From an uncultured Haloferula sp. (GTDB lineage: Bacteria > Verrucomicrobiota > Verrucomicrobiae > Verrucomicrobiales > Akkermansiaceae): 10,524 nucleotides of DNA. The notes below the pieces were generated by a model. The model ran no database searches, was not told where the DNA came from, and worked only from the letters and a program-made list of their open reading frames with translations. Both the position numbers and the translations under genes were made by a program. The stretch is taken from the NCBI GenBank assembly GCA_946885645.1, contig CAMPGU010000134.1, positions 1 to 10,524 on the forward strand, read 5' to 3'. The first letter of the stretch is position 1, and every line of letters begins with the position of its first letter. Positions 1 to 6,682 of the stretch are shown here, one piece after another.

Positions 1-1
1 C

Positions 2-643
2 GGGCTGGAAGTGGTAGGCCTTCACTGGCTGCTGGCGAAAACCACCGGCTTTCACCTGACAACTCCGGACGACGCCATGAGAAAAGCGACGACGGACCGC
101 GCGAAGCACCTCGCCGATCTCTGCCACGCGATGGGCGGCACGGTCTTGGTATGGGGTAGCCCCGTGCAGCGGTCGCTCGATCCGGAATGGGCTTACCAAG
201 ACGCCTTTGCCCGTGCTACGGAAGTCCTCCGCGCCGCGGCGGAACATTGCGGACCACTCGGCGTGACCATCGCCATGGAACCGCTCGGCCACGTGGAGAC
301 CAATTTCCTCACCACCGCCGCGGAAACCATCCGGCTCTGCCAAGCGGTCGGTCACCCGGCGTGCCGGCTCCACCTGGACGTGAAGGCCATGAGCTACGAG
401 GACAAGCCGATCGGCCAAGTGATCCGGGAGAGCAAGGACTGGACCGTCCATTTCCACGCGAACGATCCGAATCTCCGCGGTCCCGGCATGGGCGCGGTGG
501 AATACGAGCCCATTGTGGAAGCCCTGCGGGACACGGCTTACGACGGCTGGATCTCGGTGGAGGTCTTCGACTACACGCCGAGTCCGGAAGCCATCGCCAC
601 GGAAAGCCTCGCCAATCTGCGCTGCTTTTTCGGCGAGGCGTGA
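2..643 (+). CDS. Sugar phosphate isomerase/epimerase (xylose isomerase-like TIM barrel), 5' end outside window
   Basis: The reading frame is open from base 2, so the start lies before the window; about 213 residues are present and translation ends at the TGA at 641-643. The first visible residues ([11 protein letters not shown]) look like the early part of a TIM-barrel isomerase, so only a small N-terminal part is missing. The expected metal-site acids and histidines of the AP-endonuclease-2/xylose-isomerase fold are present: Glu in AMEPLG (codon 278-280), Asp in LHLDVKAM, the HFHAND histidines, and Glu in ISVEVFDY near the C terminus. The family isomerises or epimerises sugars, keto-sugars or cyclitol derivatives using a divalent metal, in the cytoplasm. 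The substrate is not readable from the sequence. The gene is convergent with the MFS transporter, with stop codons directly abutting. A second member of the fold lies at 4001-4867, but the two sequences are clearly different and are not a recent duplication. Confidence 0.85.
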   Translation, partial: GLEVVGLHWLLAKTTGFHLTTPDDAMRKATTDRAKHLADLCHAMGGTVLVWGSPVQRSLDPEWAYQDAFARATEVLRAAAEHCGPLGVTIAMEPLGHVETNFLTTAAETIRLCQAVGHPACRLHLDVKAMSYEDKPIGQVIRESKDWTVHFHANDPNLRGPGMGAVEYEPIVEALRDTAYDGWISVEVFDYTPSPEAIATESLANLRCFFGEA

Positions 644-2104
644 TCAGTCTTCCGGGAGCGGCTGGTCCTTGGTTTCCGGCAGGAAGGGCAGCACGATAAT
701 TCCCAGAAGGAAGATCAGGCACATCCACGAAGCGGCGTCGCGGAAGGCGTCGATCTTTGCCGCGGATTTGAGGGCCGCAAGAGCGGCATCACCGATTCCG
801 GGAGCGGCTTCCGCCACGGCGAGATCCTGGGCTTCTTTCCCGAACTTGGCAGCCAAGGCTCCGAGCGTGAAGGGCCCGAACGCCGCAAGATAACGGCCCA
901 CGTTATAGCAAAACGACACTCCCGTGGCGCGAAGCCGGGTCGGGAACAGCTCGGGAAGGTAGATCGAGAAGCCGGCGAAAACCGACAGATGGAAGAAGCC
1001 CATCAGCGGGGCCATCCACAGGATGTCCCAGCGCCCGTTGAGTTTCCCGATCATCTGAAAAACGAAGACCGTGACGACCAAGGATCCCGCGAAGAACATG
1101 AGAAACGCCTTCTTGCGTCCCAGCGCCACGGCGATGCGGGTGAAGATCAGCATCCCCGCGAAGGCACCCACATTGAAGACGAGCAAATTGAGGGACATCC
1201 AGAACTGCCGGCCTTCGTTGACGGCTGCGACCGTGGCACCGGCCTTGGTGAAATTGTGAGCGACGATCTCGCCCACCAAGTCCGAGGAGAACACCCCGAT
1301 CCCCCACAAGCCGATGACTCCGGCGCAGGAGAGGACGACGCCGAGCAGCGCGTGCTTCCGCCAGGTCTTGTGCCCGAAGAGATCGCGGTAGGAACCGGAG
1401 CGTTTCCCCTGGGCGATCGCCCGGTCGCGCGATTCACGCCATGCTTCCGGCTCTTTCATGCGGAGCTGGATGGTTGCGACGAGGAAGGCCGGTAACGCGC
1501 CGATGACGAAAAGCCATTTCCAGTAGGAGTCCTTTTCCCCGATGGCCGTCATCGCGATGGAAAGGCCGATGATTCCGGCGGCCACGTTCCCAACCGCGGA
1601 GAAAGACTGGAGCACTCCCAGCGCCCTCGGCCGGATATGGCCGGGCACCGTGTCCGCCACGAGCGCCACCGCGAGGCCGAAGACGCCGCCCACGCCCAGG
1701 CCGGTGATGAAACGGTAAACGGCGAAATCCGTGAAACTTGTCGACAAGGCGGATAGCCCGGTGGCGATGGAATACAGCAGCACGGTGATGGAGAGCATGC
1801 GCGCGCGCCCGAAGCGATCGCCGAGCGAACCAAAGATCATCCCGCCGGTCGCCCAGCCGATCACGAAAATCGAGGTCGCCAAGGCGCCCGCCGCGATCGG
1901 GATCTCGCCGAACAGATTGATCGTCTGCTGATCGCCCAGAAGCGACTTCATCGCTGGGCTGCGCGCCAGATTGAAGAGCTGCTGATCCAGGCAATCGAAG
2001 AGCCAGGCCAAGGTCGCCACCACGAATACCAGACGCTGGTAAGGGACGAGCTGGGACCACCAGCCGTTCGCGGACGGAGCAGAGTTGTCGGACAAGTTGG
2101 CCAT
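644..2104 (-). CDS. MFS transporter, 12-TM, likely sugar/organic acid symporter
   Basis: This 486-residue integral membrane protein belongs to the major facilitator superfamily. Loop 2-3 carries the classical motif GSLGDRFGRARM (about residues 92-103). RFITGLGVGG (131-140) fits TM4, and the second half contains PELFPTRLRATG (384-395), the signature seen in sugar, aromatic-acid and SLC22-like porters. Twelve hydrophobic segments are visible, with a hydrophilic central loop around 215-250. The loops before TM8 (about 273-300) and between TM11 and TM12 (about 417-457) are unusually long. An in-frame ATG at 2272 would add 56 residues (rich in charged residues, cysteine and proline) that do not look like a transporter N terminus. 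I chose the ATG at 2104, where the MANLSDNS start leads straight into the N-terminal helix. No clear ribosome binding site precedes either start. The gene is divergent from the Gfo/Idh oxidoreductase, so import of that enzyme's substrate is a reasonable inference. Substrate unknown. Confidence 0.87.
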   Translation of the reverse strand: MANLSDNSAPSANGWWSQLVPYQRLVFVVATLAWLFDCLDQQLFNLARSPAMKSLLGDQQTINLFGEIPIAAGALATSIFVIGWATGGMIFGSLGDRFGRARMLSITVLLYSIATGLSALSTSFTDFAVYRFITGLGVGGVFGLAVALVADTVPGHIRPRALGVLQSFSAVGNVAAGIIGLSIAMTAIGEKDSYWKWLFVIGALPAFLVATIQLRMKEPEAWRESRDRAIAQGKRSGSYRDLFGHKTWRKHALLGVVLSCAGVIGLWGIGVFSSDLVGEIVAHNFTKAGATVAAVNEGRQFWMSLNLLVFNVGAFAGMLIFTRIAVALGRKKAFLMFFAGSLVVTVFVFQMIGKLNGRWDILWMAPLMGFFHLSVFAGFSIYLPELFPTRLRATGVSFCYNVGRYLAAFGPFTLGALAAKFGKEAQDLAVAEAAPGIGDAALAALKSAAKIDAFRDAASWMCLIFLLGIIVLPFLPETKDQPLPED

Positions 2105-2297
2105 TAGGTGAACGTTCTTGAGTTTCCCGACTCCAGAGTGCCCGGCCCTCCCCGGCAAGCATGAAAGAGAGCGGGGGTGAAGCTCCTTCTCGACAATCCC
2201 CGAGCTGACGGCTTTTCTTGCCCCAGCGAAGTCCGCGGGCATCTTGTCATACAGCTCGCGACACGCAGCCAAACCCGCGATATTTCAATAAAAGGAC
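2105..2297. promoter_or_regulatory. Divergent intergenic region between transporter and oxidoreductase
   Basis: About 193 bp separate the two divergent starts, enough for back-to-back promoters. On the plus strand GCGACA (2258-2263) and TATTTC (2281-2286) are spaced by 17 bp; this is a weak sigma70-like match that would put the transcript start only a few bases before the ATG at 2298. An 8-bp perfect palindrome GAACGTTC lies at 2110-2117, beside the transporter start, and could be half of an operator, but a palindrome this short can occur by chance. The oxidoreductase ATG is preceded by AAAAGGA with only one base of spacing, too close for a normal Shine-Dalgarno. No promoter was convincing on the minus strand. 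Confidence 0.35.
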
Positions 2298-3341
2298 ATG
2301 AAATTCGGAATCATCGGTGCCGGCATGATCGGCCATTTCCATGCCAAGGCCATTACCGCCATGACCGGCGGCGAACTGCACTCGGTCTTCGACCTGCGGG
2401 GTGATGCGGCCGAAAAACTCGCCGTGGAATACAGCGCGAAAGCTTACTCCGATCTGACCGCCTTCCTTGCGGATCCGGAACTGGAAGTCGTGACCGTCGG
2501 CACCCCTTCCGGCGCCCATCTCGATCCCTCCCTGGCCGCCCTGAACGCGGGAAAGCACGTCATCTGCGAAAAGCCGCTGGAGATCACGACCGAGCGTATC
2601 GATCAGCTCATCGCCGCGGCGAAGGCCAACGGGAAGACGGTCGCAGCCGTGCTGAACCGCCGCTTTCACCCGGGCATGGATGCCTTCAAGAAAGCCGCCG
2701 ATGAAGGTCGCTTCGGTAAGCTCACCTCCGCCTCCTGCTACGTGAAGTGGTATCGCGACCAAGCCTACTACGATTCCGCCGCTTGGCGGGGCACCTGGGC
2801 GCTCGACGGCGGCGGCGCGCTGATGAACCAATCGATCCACACCATCGACGCGCTTCTCTATCTCGCCGGGCCGGTGAAGGCCGTGCAGGCGAATACCGCC
2901 TGCCTCGCCCACACCGACATCGAGGTGGAGGACATCGCCGTCGCCATCCTGGAGTTCGAAAACGGCGCGCGCGGGGTGATCGAAGGCTCCACCTGCACGT
3001 GGTCGAAGGAGGGCCATCCGGCCCGCGTGCAACTCTGCGGCACCGAAGGCTCCGTCTTTCTGGCCGATGAGGCGTTCGAGCTGTGGGACTTCATGATCGA
3101 GAAGACGGAGGATGCGGAGATCCGCTCCACGCTGATGAAGGGACAAGGAGCCGGACTCGGCGCGAATGACCCGAAGGCGATCAATTTCTACCAGCACCAG
3201 CGGAATTTCGAGGAAGTGGTCAACGCCATCCGCGAGGGCCGCGAACCCACCACCTCCGCCACCGAGGCCCGCAAGCCGGTGGCGCTGATCCGCGCGATCT
3301 ACGAAAGCGCACAGAACGGCGGCAAGCGGGTGGAACTCTAA
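2298..3341 (+). CDS. Gfo/Idh/MocA family NAD(P)-dependent oxidoreductase
   Basis: This 347-residue cytoplasmic dehydrogenase has the usual length of the family. It begins directly with the Rossmann strand and glycine-rich loop GIIGAGMIGHFHA (residues 4-16). It continues with the VTVGTPSGAHLDPSLAAL segment and the family signature CEKPLEIT (90-97), whose Lys92 is the expected catalytic/coenzyme-contacting lysine. The C-terminal substrate domain contains DGGGALMNQSIHTIDALLYL (170-189), with His181 and Asp184 at the usual active-site positions. Members oxidise or reduce a hydroxyl of sugars, inositols or sugar derivatives. The start at 2298 is supported because the first residues already form the nucleotide-binding strand. 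The gene leads a same-strand run with the Uma2, isomerase and YqjF genes and is divergent from the MFS transporter. Together with the two isomerases this points to catabolism of a sugar or cyclitol through a keto intermediate. The exact substrate cannot be assigned. Confidence 0.92.
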   Translation: MKFGIIGAGMIGHFHAKAITAMTGGELHSVFDLRGDAAEKLAVEYSAKAYSDLTAFLADPELEVVTVGTPSGAHLDPSLAALNAGKHVICEKPLEITTERIDQLIAAAKANGKTVAAVLNRRFHPGMDAFKKAADEGRFGKLTSASCYVKWYRDQAYYDSAAWRGTWALDGGGALMNQSIHTIDALLYLAGPVKAVQANTACLAHTDIEVEDIAVAILEFENGARGVIEGSTCTWSKEGHPARVQLCGTEGSVFLADEAFELWDFMIEKTEDAEIRSTLMKGQGAGLGANDPKAINFYQHQRNFEEVVNAIREGREPTTSATEARKPVALIRAIYESAQNGGKRVEL

Positions 3342-3358
3342 GCCACCTCTCGTTCCCG

Positions 3359-3387
3359 TTGCCGCCGGAACCATCGTCCGCTAAGCT
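3359..3387 (+). promoter_or_regulatory. Possible sigma70-like promoter before the Uma2 gene
   Basis: TTGCCG (3359-3364) and TAAGCT (3382-3387) are separated by 17 bp. The -10 box ends six bases before the ATG at 3394, so a transcript from it would start at or next to the start codon, giving a leaderless or nearly leaderless mRNA. Neither box is a strong match, and the site may be coincidental. Otherwise the gene would be read from the upstream oxidoreductase. Confidence 0.25.
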
Positions 3388-3393
3388 CCCCGC

Positions 3394-3963
3394 ATGACCG
3401 CCCAGCCTCCCCCTGCTCCCGTGAGCATCGCCGACTATCTCACCGGCGAAGAAGGCTCGGACGTTAAGCACGAATACCTCGGTGGAGTCGTGCATGCGAT
3501 GGCGGGGGGAAATAACCGCCGCAGCGCTATCTCATCCAATGCTTTGGCCGCTTTGGCGGCGCGGCTCCGGGGAAGAGACTGCCGGCCTTTCAATAGCGAC
3601 GCAAAGGTCCGTATCGAATTGCCCCATCACACCCGCTTCTACTATCCCGACGCCATGGTCGTGTGCCGCCGGAATCCCGACACGGACCACTTTCAGGATC
3701 ATCCCGTGGTGATCGTGGAAGTACTCAGCGACTCCACCCGCCGCGTCGATTTGACCGAAAAGAGGGAAGCTTATCTGATGATCGGGACATTGAGGGAACT
3801 GCTCCTCGTCGAGCCTGATGCAGCCCGCGTCACCGTACATCGCAGGAAGGCTTCCGGAGGATTCGAAGCGGAAGAATACACCGGCACCGACGCCGTGATC
3901 ACCCTCCCGGAAATCGATGCGGAGCTACCTCTGCAAGAGCTCTACGACGGCATCGCGTTCTGA
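3394..3963 (+). CDS. Uma2 family endonuclease-like protein (DUF820, PD-(D/E)XK fold)
   Basis: The 189-residue protein matches the Uma2/DUF820 family along its whole length. The N-terminal SIADYLTGEEGSDVKHEYLGG (10-30) precedes a HAMAGGNNRRSAIS segment. Next come FYYPDAMVV with Asp86, VVIVEVLSDSTRR with Glu109, and the EKREAYLMIGTLRELLLVEPD segment containing Lys123. Asp86, Glu109 and a following lysine fit a PD-(D/E)XK nuclease core. The biological role of these proteins is not established: they are widespread and often multicopy in cyanobacteria, Planctomycetes and Verrucomicrobia. The gene sits 52 bp after the Gfo/Idh gene and 37 bp before the isomerase, and it has no obvious functional link to sugar metabolism. 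No recognition or toxin partner is adjacent, and no transposon ends are seen. The start is the first ATG of the frame and gives a family-typical N terminus; no Shine-Dalgarno is visible. Confidence 0.88.
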   Translation: MTAQPPPAPVSIADYLTGEEGSDVKHEYLGGVVHAMAGGNNRRSAISSNALAALAARLRGRDCRPFNSDAKVRIELPHHTRFYYPDAMVVCRRNPDTDHFQDHPVVIVEVLSDSTRRVDLTEKREAYLMIGTLRELLLVEPDAARVTVHRRKASGGFEAEEYTGTDAVITLPEIDAELPLQELYDGIAF

Positions 3964-4000
3964 CGCGCTTGAGACGCCGCTCCCTTGCCATTTTTCTTCC

Positions 4001-4867
4001 ATGAAACTCACCGGATTCGCCGACGAAGCAGGCCGCGACCTTGAAACGCAGATCCGCGCGACCAAGTCGCTCGGATGGTCCGCCATCTCCGCCCGCATGG
4101 TGGATGGCGTGAACCTGCACGAGCTGCCCGAGGACAAGTTCAACGCCGTCGCCGATCGCTTGGACGCGGAGGGAATCCAGGTCCCGGAATTCGGCTCCCT
4201 GATCGCGAACTGGGGGAAGAAGATCGGCAGCGATTTCGACATCACGCTCGCCGAGATCGACCGCGCCATCCCGCGCATGAAGCGTCTCCGCACGCAGCTC
4301 ATCCGCGTGATGTCTTACGCGCAGGAGCCCTGGGGCGAGGACCAGCAGGAGCAGGAGCGCTTCCGCAGGCTCCGGGAAATCGTGAAACGCTTTTCCGACG
4401 CCGGCCTCACCGCCATCCACGAGAATTGCATGAACTGGGGCGGCTTCTCGGCCGAGCACACGCTCCGCTTGGTCGATGAGATCCCGGGCCTGCAGCTGGT
4501 CTTCGATACCGGCAATCCGCTTTTCCAGCGCGACCGGTCCAAGGGCGAGCCCCATCCGTGGCAGGATCCTTGGGAATTCTGGAAAGCGGTCCGCGACCAC
4601 GTGGTCCACATCCACGTCAAGGACTGCATCAGCCCCGCCCTCGAGGGCGTGGAGCCTATCTACACCATGCCCGGGGAGGGCGATGCGAAGATCCCTGAGA
4701 TCCTGGCGGATGCGAAATCGCGCGGCTACGACGGCTGGGTCGCCATCGAGCCCCATGTCGCGACCGTCTTCCACGTGAAAGACCAGTCGCAGGTCGATTG
4801 GCAGCAGTGTTTCGACAGCTACGTGGAATACGGCAAGCGGATGGAGAAAATCCTGGCGGCTCTCTAG
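4001..4867 (+). CDS. Sugar phosphate isomerase/epimerase (xylose isomerase-like TIM barrel)
   Basis: A complete 288-residue TIM-barrel protein of the AP-endonuclease-2/xylose-isomerase type. It starts with the first barrel strand in MKLTGFADEAG. The metal-binding set is intact: Glu141 in IHENCMNW, Asp169 in LVFDTGNP, His203/His205 in VVHIHVKD, and Glu250 in WVAIEPH. Members interconvert keto-sugars, cyclitols or sugar acids by metal-assisted proton transfer, and some act as lyases or dehydratases. The frame stays open upstream to 3917, but that extension overlaps the Uma2 gene and does not resemble the fold, so I chose the ATG at 4001. The 37-bp gap to the Uma2 gene contains a pyrimidine-rich stretch and no Shine-Dalgarno. 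It is co-oriented with the Gfo/Idh dehydrogenase, and the two probably act on the same compound. The substrate is unknown. Confidence 0.9.
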   Translation: MKLTGFADEAGRDLETQIRATKSLGWSAISARMVDGVNLHELPEDKFNAVADRLDAEGIQVPEFGSLIANWGKKIGSDFDITLAEIDRAIPRMKRLRTQLIRVMSYAQEPWGEDQQEQERFRRLREIVKRFSDAGLTAIHENCMNWGGFSAEHTLRLVDEIPGLQLVFDTGNPLFQRDRSKGEPHPWQDPWEFWKAVRDHVVHIHVKDCISPALEGVEPIYTMPGEGDAKIPEILADAKSRGYDGWVAIEPHVATVFHVKDQSQVDWQQCFDSYVEYGKRMEKILAAL

Positions 4868-4901
4868 CACTGCGCGCCGGTCCGGGGTAAAGTCGCGGCC
4901 G

Positions 4902-5672
4902 GTGGAGCGACTACCCGTGAACCTTCCGTCCCTGGAGCACCGCCTCGCGGTTCGGGCACGTCCGGCGGGACGGCCGGTGATGAAGCAGCGCTGGTCCCGG
5001 CTCCTGTTTCTCCATTGGTCTGTTGACCCGGAGCTTCTAAAGCCGCTGATCCCGCCCGGCCTTCACCTCGATCTTCACCAAGGACAGGCTTGGCTAGGTG
5101 TCGTCCCGTTCCTGATGGAGCGGGTCCGGCCGGTCCTCCTGCCGGCGGTTCCCGGCCTTTCCTGGTTCCTGGAGCTGAACGTCAGGATCTACGTCCACGA
5201 CGAGTCCGGGCAGCCGGGAGTGTGGTTCCTGTCTCTCGATTGCAACCAGCCGGTCGCCGTTGAGCTGGCGCGCAAACTCTTCCTGCTACCTTACAAGCAC
5301 GCGCGGATGCGCTGCGGTGGCGAGCGAGGCCACTCGCGCTATCGCTGCCTCCGCAAGGGCGAAACGGAGGAGGCTTCCTATGAATACGGCCCCGCCGGCG
5401 AAGCCCGGGAAGCGGCGCCGGGCACGCTCGAGTTCTTCCTGCTCGAACGCTACGTTCTGTTTTCGAGCGGCAGGAACGGACGACTCTATCACGGACGGGT
5501 ATTCCATGCGCCCTACCGGTGGGCACCCGCGAAATGCCCCCTGTGGTCCACGCTGCCGGTGAAATGGAACGGCCTTCCCGAGCCGGACGGGGCGCCCGGA
5601 TCGCTCCTATGGGTCGGGCAGGTGGATGTGGAGATTTTCCCGCTGCGGCAGCTTACTGCGCCTCCTCCTTGA
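4902..5672 (+). CDS. YqjF family protein (DUF2071), function unknown
   Basis: The 256-residue protein matches the YqjF/DUF2071 family. A conserved opening VMKQRWSRLLFLHWSVDPELL (26-46) is followed by the IPPGLHLD segment, GQAWLGVVPFLMERVRP (61-77) and FLELNVRIYVHDESGQPGVWFLSLD (89-113). The RYVLFSS and FHAPYRW motifs appear towards the end. The fold is thought to resemble acetoacetate decarboxylase, but no enzymatic activity is established for this family, and none is claimed here. It appears soluble, without a signal peptide. The GTG at 4902 is chosen because the residues before Met27 (HRLAVRARPAGRPV) fit the family N terminus. GTG at 4917 and ATG at 4980 are alternatives, the last probably too short. 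TAAAGT at 4888-4893 could be a -10 box giving a very short leader. The 3' end overlaps the hpt gene on the other strand by 20 bp. It follows the isomerase by 34 bp. Confidence 0.85.
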   Translation: MERLPVNLPSLEHRLAVRARPAGRPVMKQRWSRLLFLHWSVDPELLKPLIPPGLHLDLHQGQAWLGVVPFLMERVRPVLLPAVPGLSWFLELNVRIYVHDESGQPGVWFLSLDCNQPVAVELARKLFLLPYKHARMRCGGERGHSRYRCLRKGETEEASYEYGPAGEAREAAPGTLEFFLLERYVLFSSGRNGRLYHGRVFHAPYRWAPAKCPLWSTLPVKWNGLPEPDGAPGSLLWVGQVDVEIFPLRQLTAPPP

Positions 5673-6186
5673 GCACGCCTACATATGGCAGGTTCCGGTA
5701 GCGGCCCCGGTAGTCCAGGCCGTAGCCGACCACGAATTCATCGGCGATGAAGAAGCCCACGTAGTCAGCCTCCACGGCTTCCGCCCGTTTCTTGTCCTTT
5801 GCCAGCAGCACCCCGGTCTTTACCTCGGTCGCGCCCTCTTCGAGCAAGCGGTCCCGCACGGCCTTCAGCGTGCGGCCGGTATCGAGGATATCGTCCAGCA
5901 GCAGCACCTTCCGCCCCTTCACGTCGGGCAGCTTGTGATCCAGGAAATCCACCGTGCCGCTGCTCTCGGTGCCGCCGTGATAGCTCGCCACGTTGATGCA
6001 CTCGATTTCCAGCAGGCGGGGCACGCGGCGCAAGAGATCGGACGCGAAGACGAACGCGCCCTTCATGAGCACCACGACCACCAGCACCTCGCCGGGGAAA
6101 TCCTTCCGGACTTCCCGGGCCATCACATCGAGCCGCTTGAGGATCACCTCTTCATCCACCAGCACGCGCTCGATGTCATTCTCCAT
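5653..6186 (-). CDS. hpt: Hypoxanthine phosphoribosyltransferase
   Basis: The 177-residue purine-salvage enzyme transfers phosphoribose from PRPP to hypoxanthine (and usually guanine), giving IMP or GMP in the cytoplasm. The PRPP-binding motif VLLLDDILDTGRTL (94-107) carries the paired acidic residues Asp98/Asp99 and the putative general base Asp102. VLMKGAF (39-45) is the flexible pyrophosphate loop. FIADEFVVGYGLDYRGRYRNLPYVG (146-170) is the highly conserved C-terminal base-binding region of bacterial Hpt. Length is normal. The frame is open far upstream on this strand, through the ftsB gene, but homology begins at MENDIERVLV, so the ATG at 6184-6186 is used. It starts 14 bp after the ftsB stop, which suggests co-transcription. 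The gap has no Shine-Dalgarno, so translation may depend on coupling. The stop TAA at 5653-5655 lies inside the convergent YqjF gene. Confidence 0.95.
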   Translation of the reverse strand: MENDIERVLVDEEVILKRLDVMAREVRKDFPGEVLVVVVLMKGAFVFASDLLRRVPRLLEIECINVASYHGGTESSGTVDFLDHKLPDVKGRKVLLLDDILDTGRTLKAVRDRLLEEGATEVKTGVLLAKDKKRAEAVEADYVGFFIADEFVVGYGLDYRGRYRNLPYVGVLKEEAQ

Positions 6187-6200
6187 GCCGCTGCGGATTT

Positions 6201-6551
6201 CTAATTCTCCGGCCGTTTGATGCGGTAGATCCGCTCGCCCTCCCGATGGAGGTTCAGCCGGTCCATCGCTTTCAGCTCCAGGAAGGCGGTATCCTCCTTC
6301 ATCGCGCGGTACTCGATCTCGCGGTGCTCCTTCTCCGCCCGCACGCGCGCCTCGTCCTCCTGGACGAGTGCCAGCTTGCGTTCCAGCTCTTCCAGCTTGC
6401 GCTTCTGCGGCAGGGCGGAAGCCACCACTGCCATCCCGAGCACCAGCGCCATCACCGCGAAGATGATCCGGTTGAAGGTACAGATGACCCGCGTCTGGGC
6501 TTCCAGTCGCTTCAATTTCACGCTCGTGGTCTTTTTCCGCCGCGCGGCCAT
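6201..6551 (-). CDS. ftsB: FtsB/DivIC-like septum formation initiator protein
   Basis: A small 116-residue bitopic membrane protein. A basic N-terminal cytoplasmic tail (MAARRKKTTSVKLKR) precedes one transmembrane helix at about residues 28-47. A charged coiled coil follows at about 50-85 (LEELERKLALVQEDEARVRAEK). The C-terminal motif around 92-111 (ELKAMDRLNLHREGERIYRI) matches the end of the FtsB/DivIC domain, where a short conserved segment with LNL...GE is typical. The family forms a divisome complex with FtsL and FtsQ/DivIB at the septum. I start at the ATG at 6549-6551; a GTG at 6570-6572 would add seven residues. TATCAT lies only three bases before the ATG and could be a -10 box for a longer form or chance. 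It is followed 14 bp later by hpt, recalling the Firmicutes order divIC-(yabR)-tilS-hprT-ftsH, with tilS missing here. FtsB rather than another coiled-coil membrane protein is likely, though not certain. Confidence 0.75.
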   Translation of the reverse strand: MAARRKKTTSVKLKRLEAQTRVICTFNRIIFAVMALVLGMAVVASALPQKRKLEELERKLALVQEDEARVRAEKEHREIEYRAMKEDTAFLELKAMDRLNLHREGERIYRIKRPEN

Positions 6552-6627
6552 CGGATGATAGGTGATTAACACCGGTTAAGCATCCCGGACAGGAAAAAAT
6601 CCTTGCCCTTGCGCGGAAGCTCCGCGG

Positions 6628-6656
6628 TTGACCGCACGCGGGCGCGGGGCTTACAC
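6628..6656 (+). promoter_or_regulatory. Candidate promoter for mdh
   Basis: TTGACC (6628-6633, five of six bases of the -35 consensus) is followed after 17 bp by TTACAC (6651-6656), a poor -10 box. A transcript would start near 6663, about 20 bases before the mdh ATG. A 6-bp perfect hairpin, CGCGGA-AGC-TCCGCG, lies just upstream at 6612-6626. Since ftsB starts at 6551 on the other strand, this 131-bp gap must carry both divergent promoters. Confidence 0.3.
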
Positions 6657-6682
6657 CCGTGTCCGCGACTCGCAGCCATTCC

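Noticed and set aside
2247..3374. A 375-codon open frame antisense to the Gfo/Idh gene
   Set aside because: It mirrors the codon structure of a clear dehydrogenase gene in GC-rich DNA and shows no recognisable protein family of its own.
3394..3963. Uma2 protein as part of a defence or toxin-antitoxin system
   Set aside because: There is no adjacent small partner gene, methylase, helicase or other defence component. Both neighbours are metabolic genes.
2..4867. Assignment as a myo-inositol (iol) operon
   Set aside because: Gfo/Idh and xylose-isomerase-like proteins alone do not define it. No iolB, iolC or iolD homologue is present in the window.
3899..4870. A 323-codon open frame antisense to the second isomerase
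   Set aside because: The plus strand encodes an intact TIM-barrel isomerase with all metal ligands; the antisense frame is a GC-rich shadow.
6659..6682. GTG start at 6659 for mdh
   Set aside because: The ATG at 6683 gives the family-typical N terminus. The GTG start would add eight residues not expected in the family.
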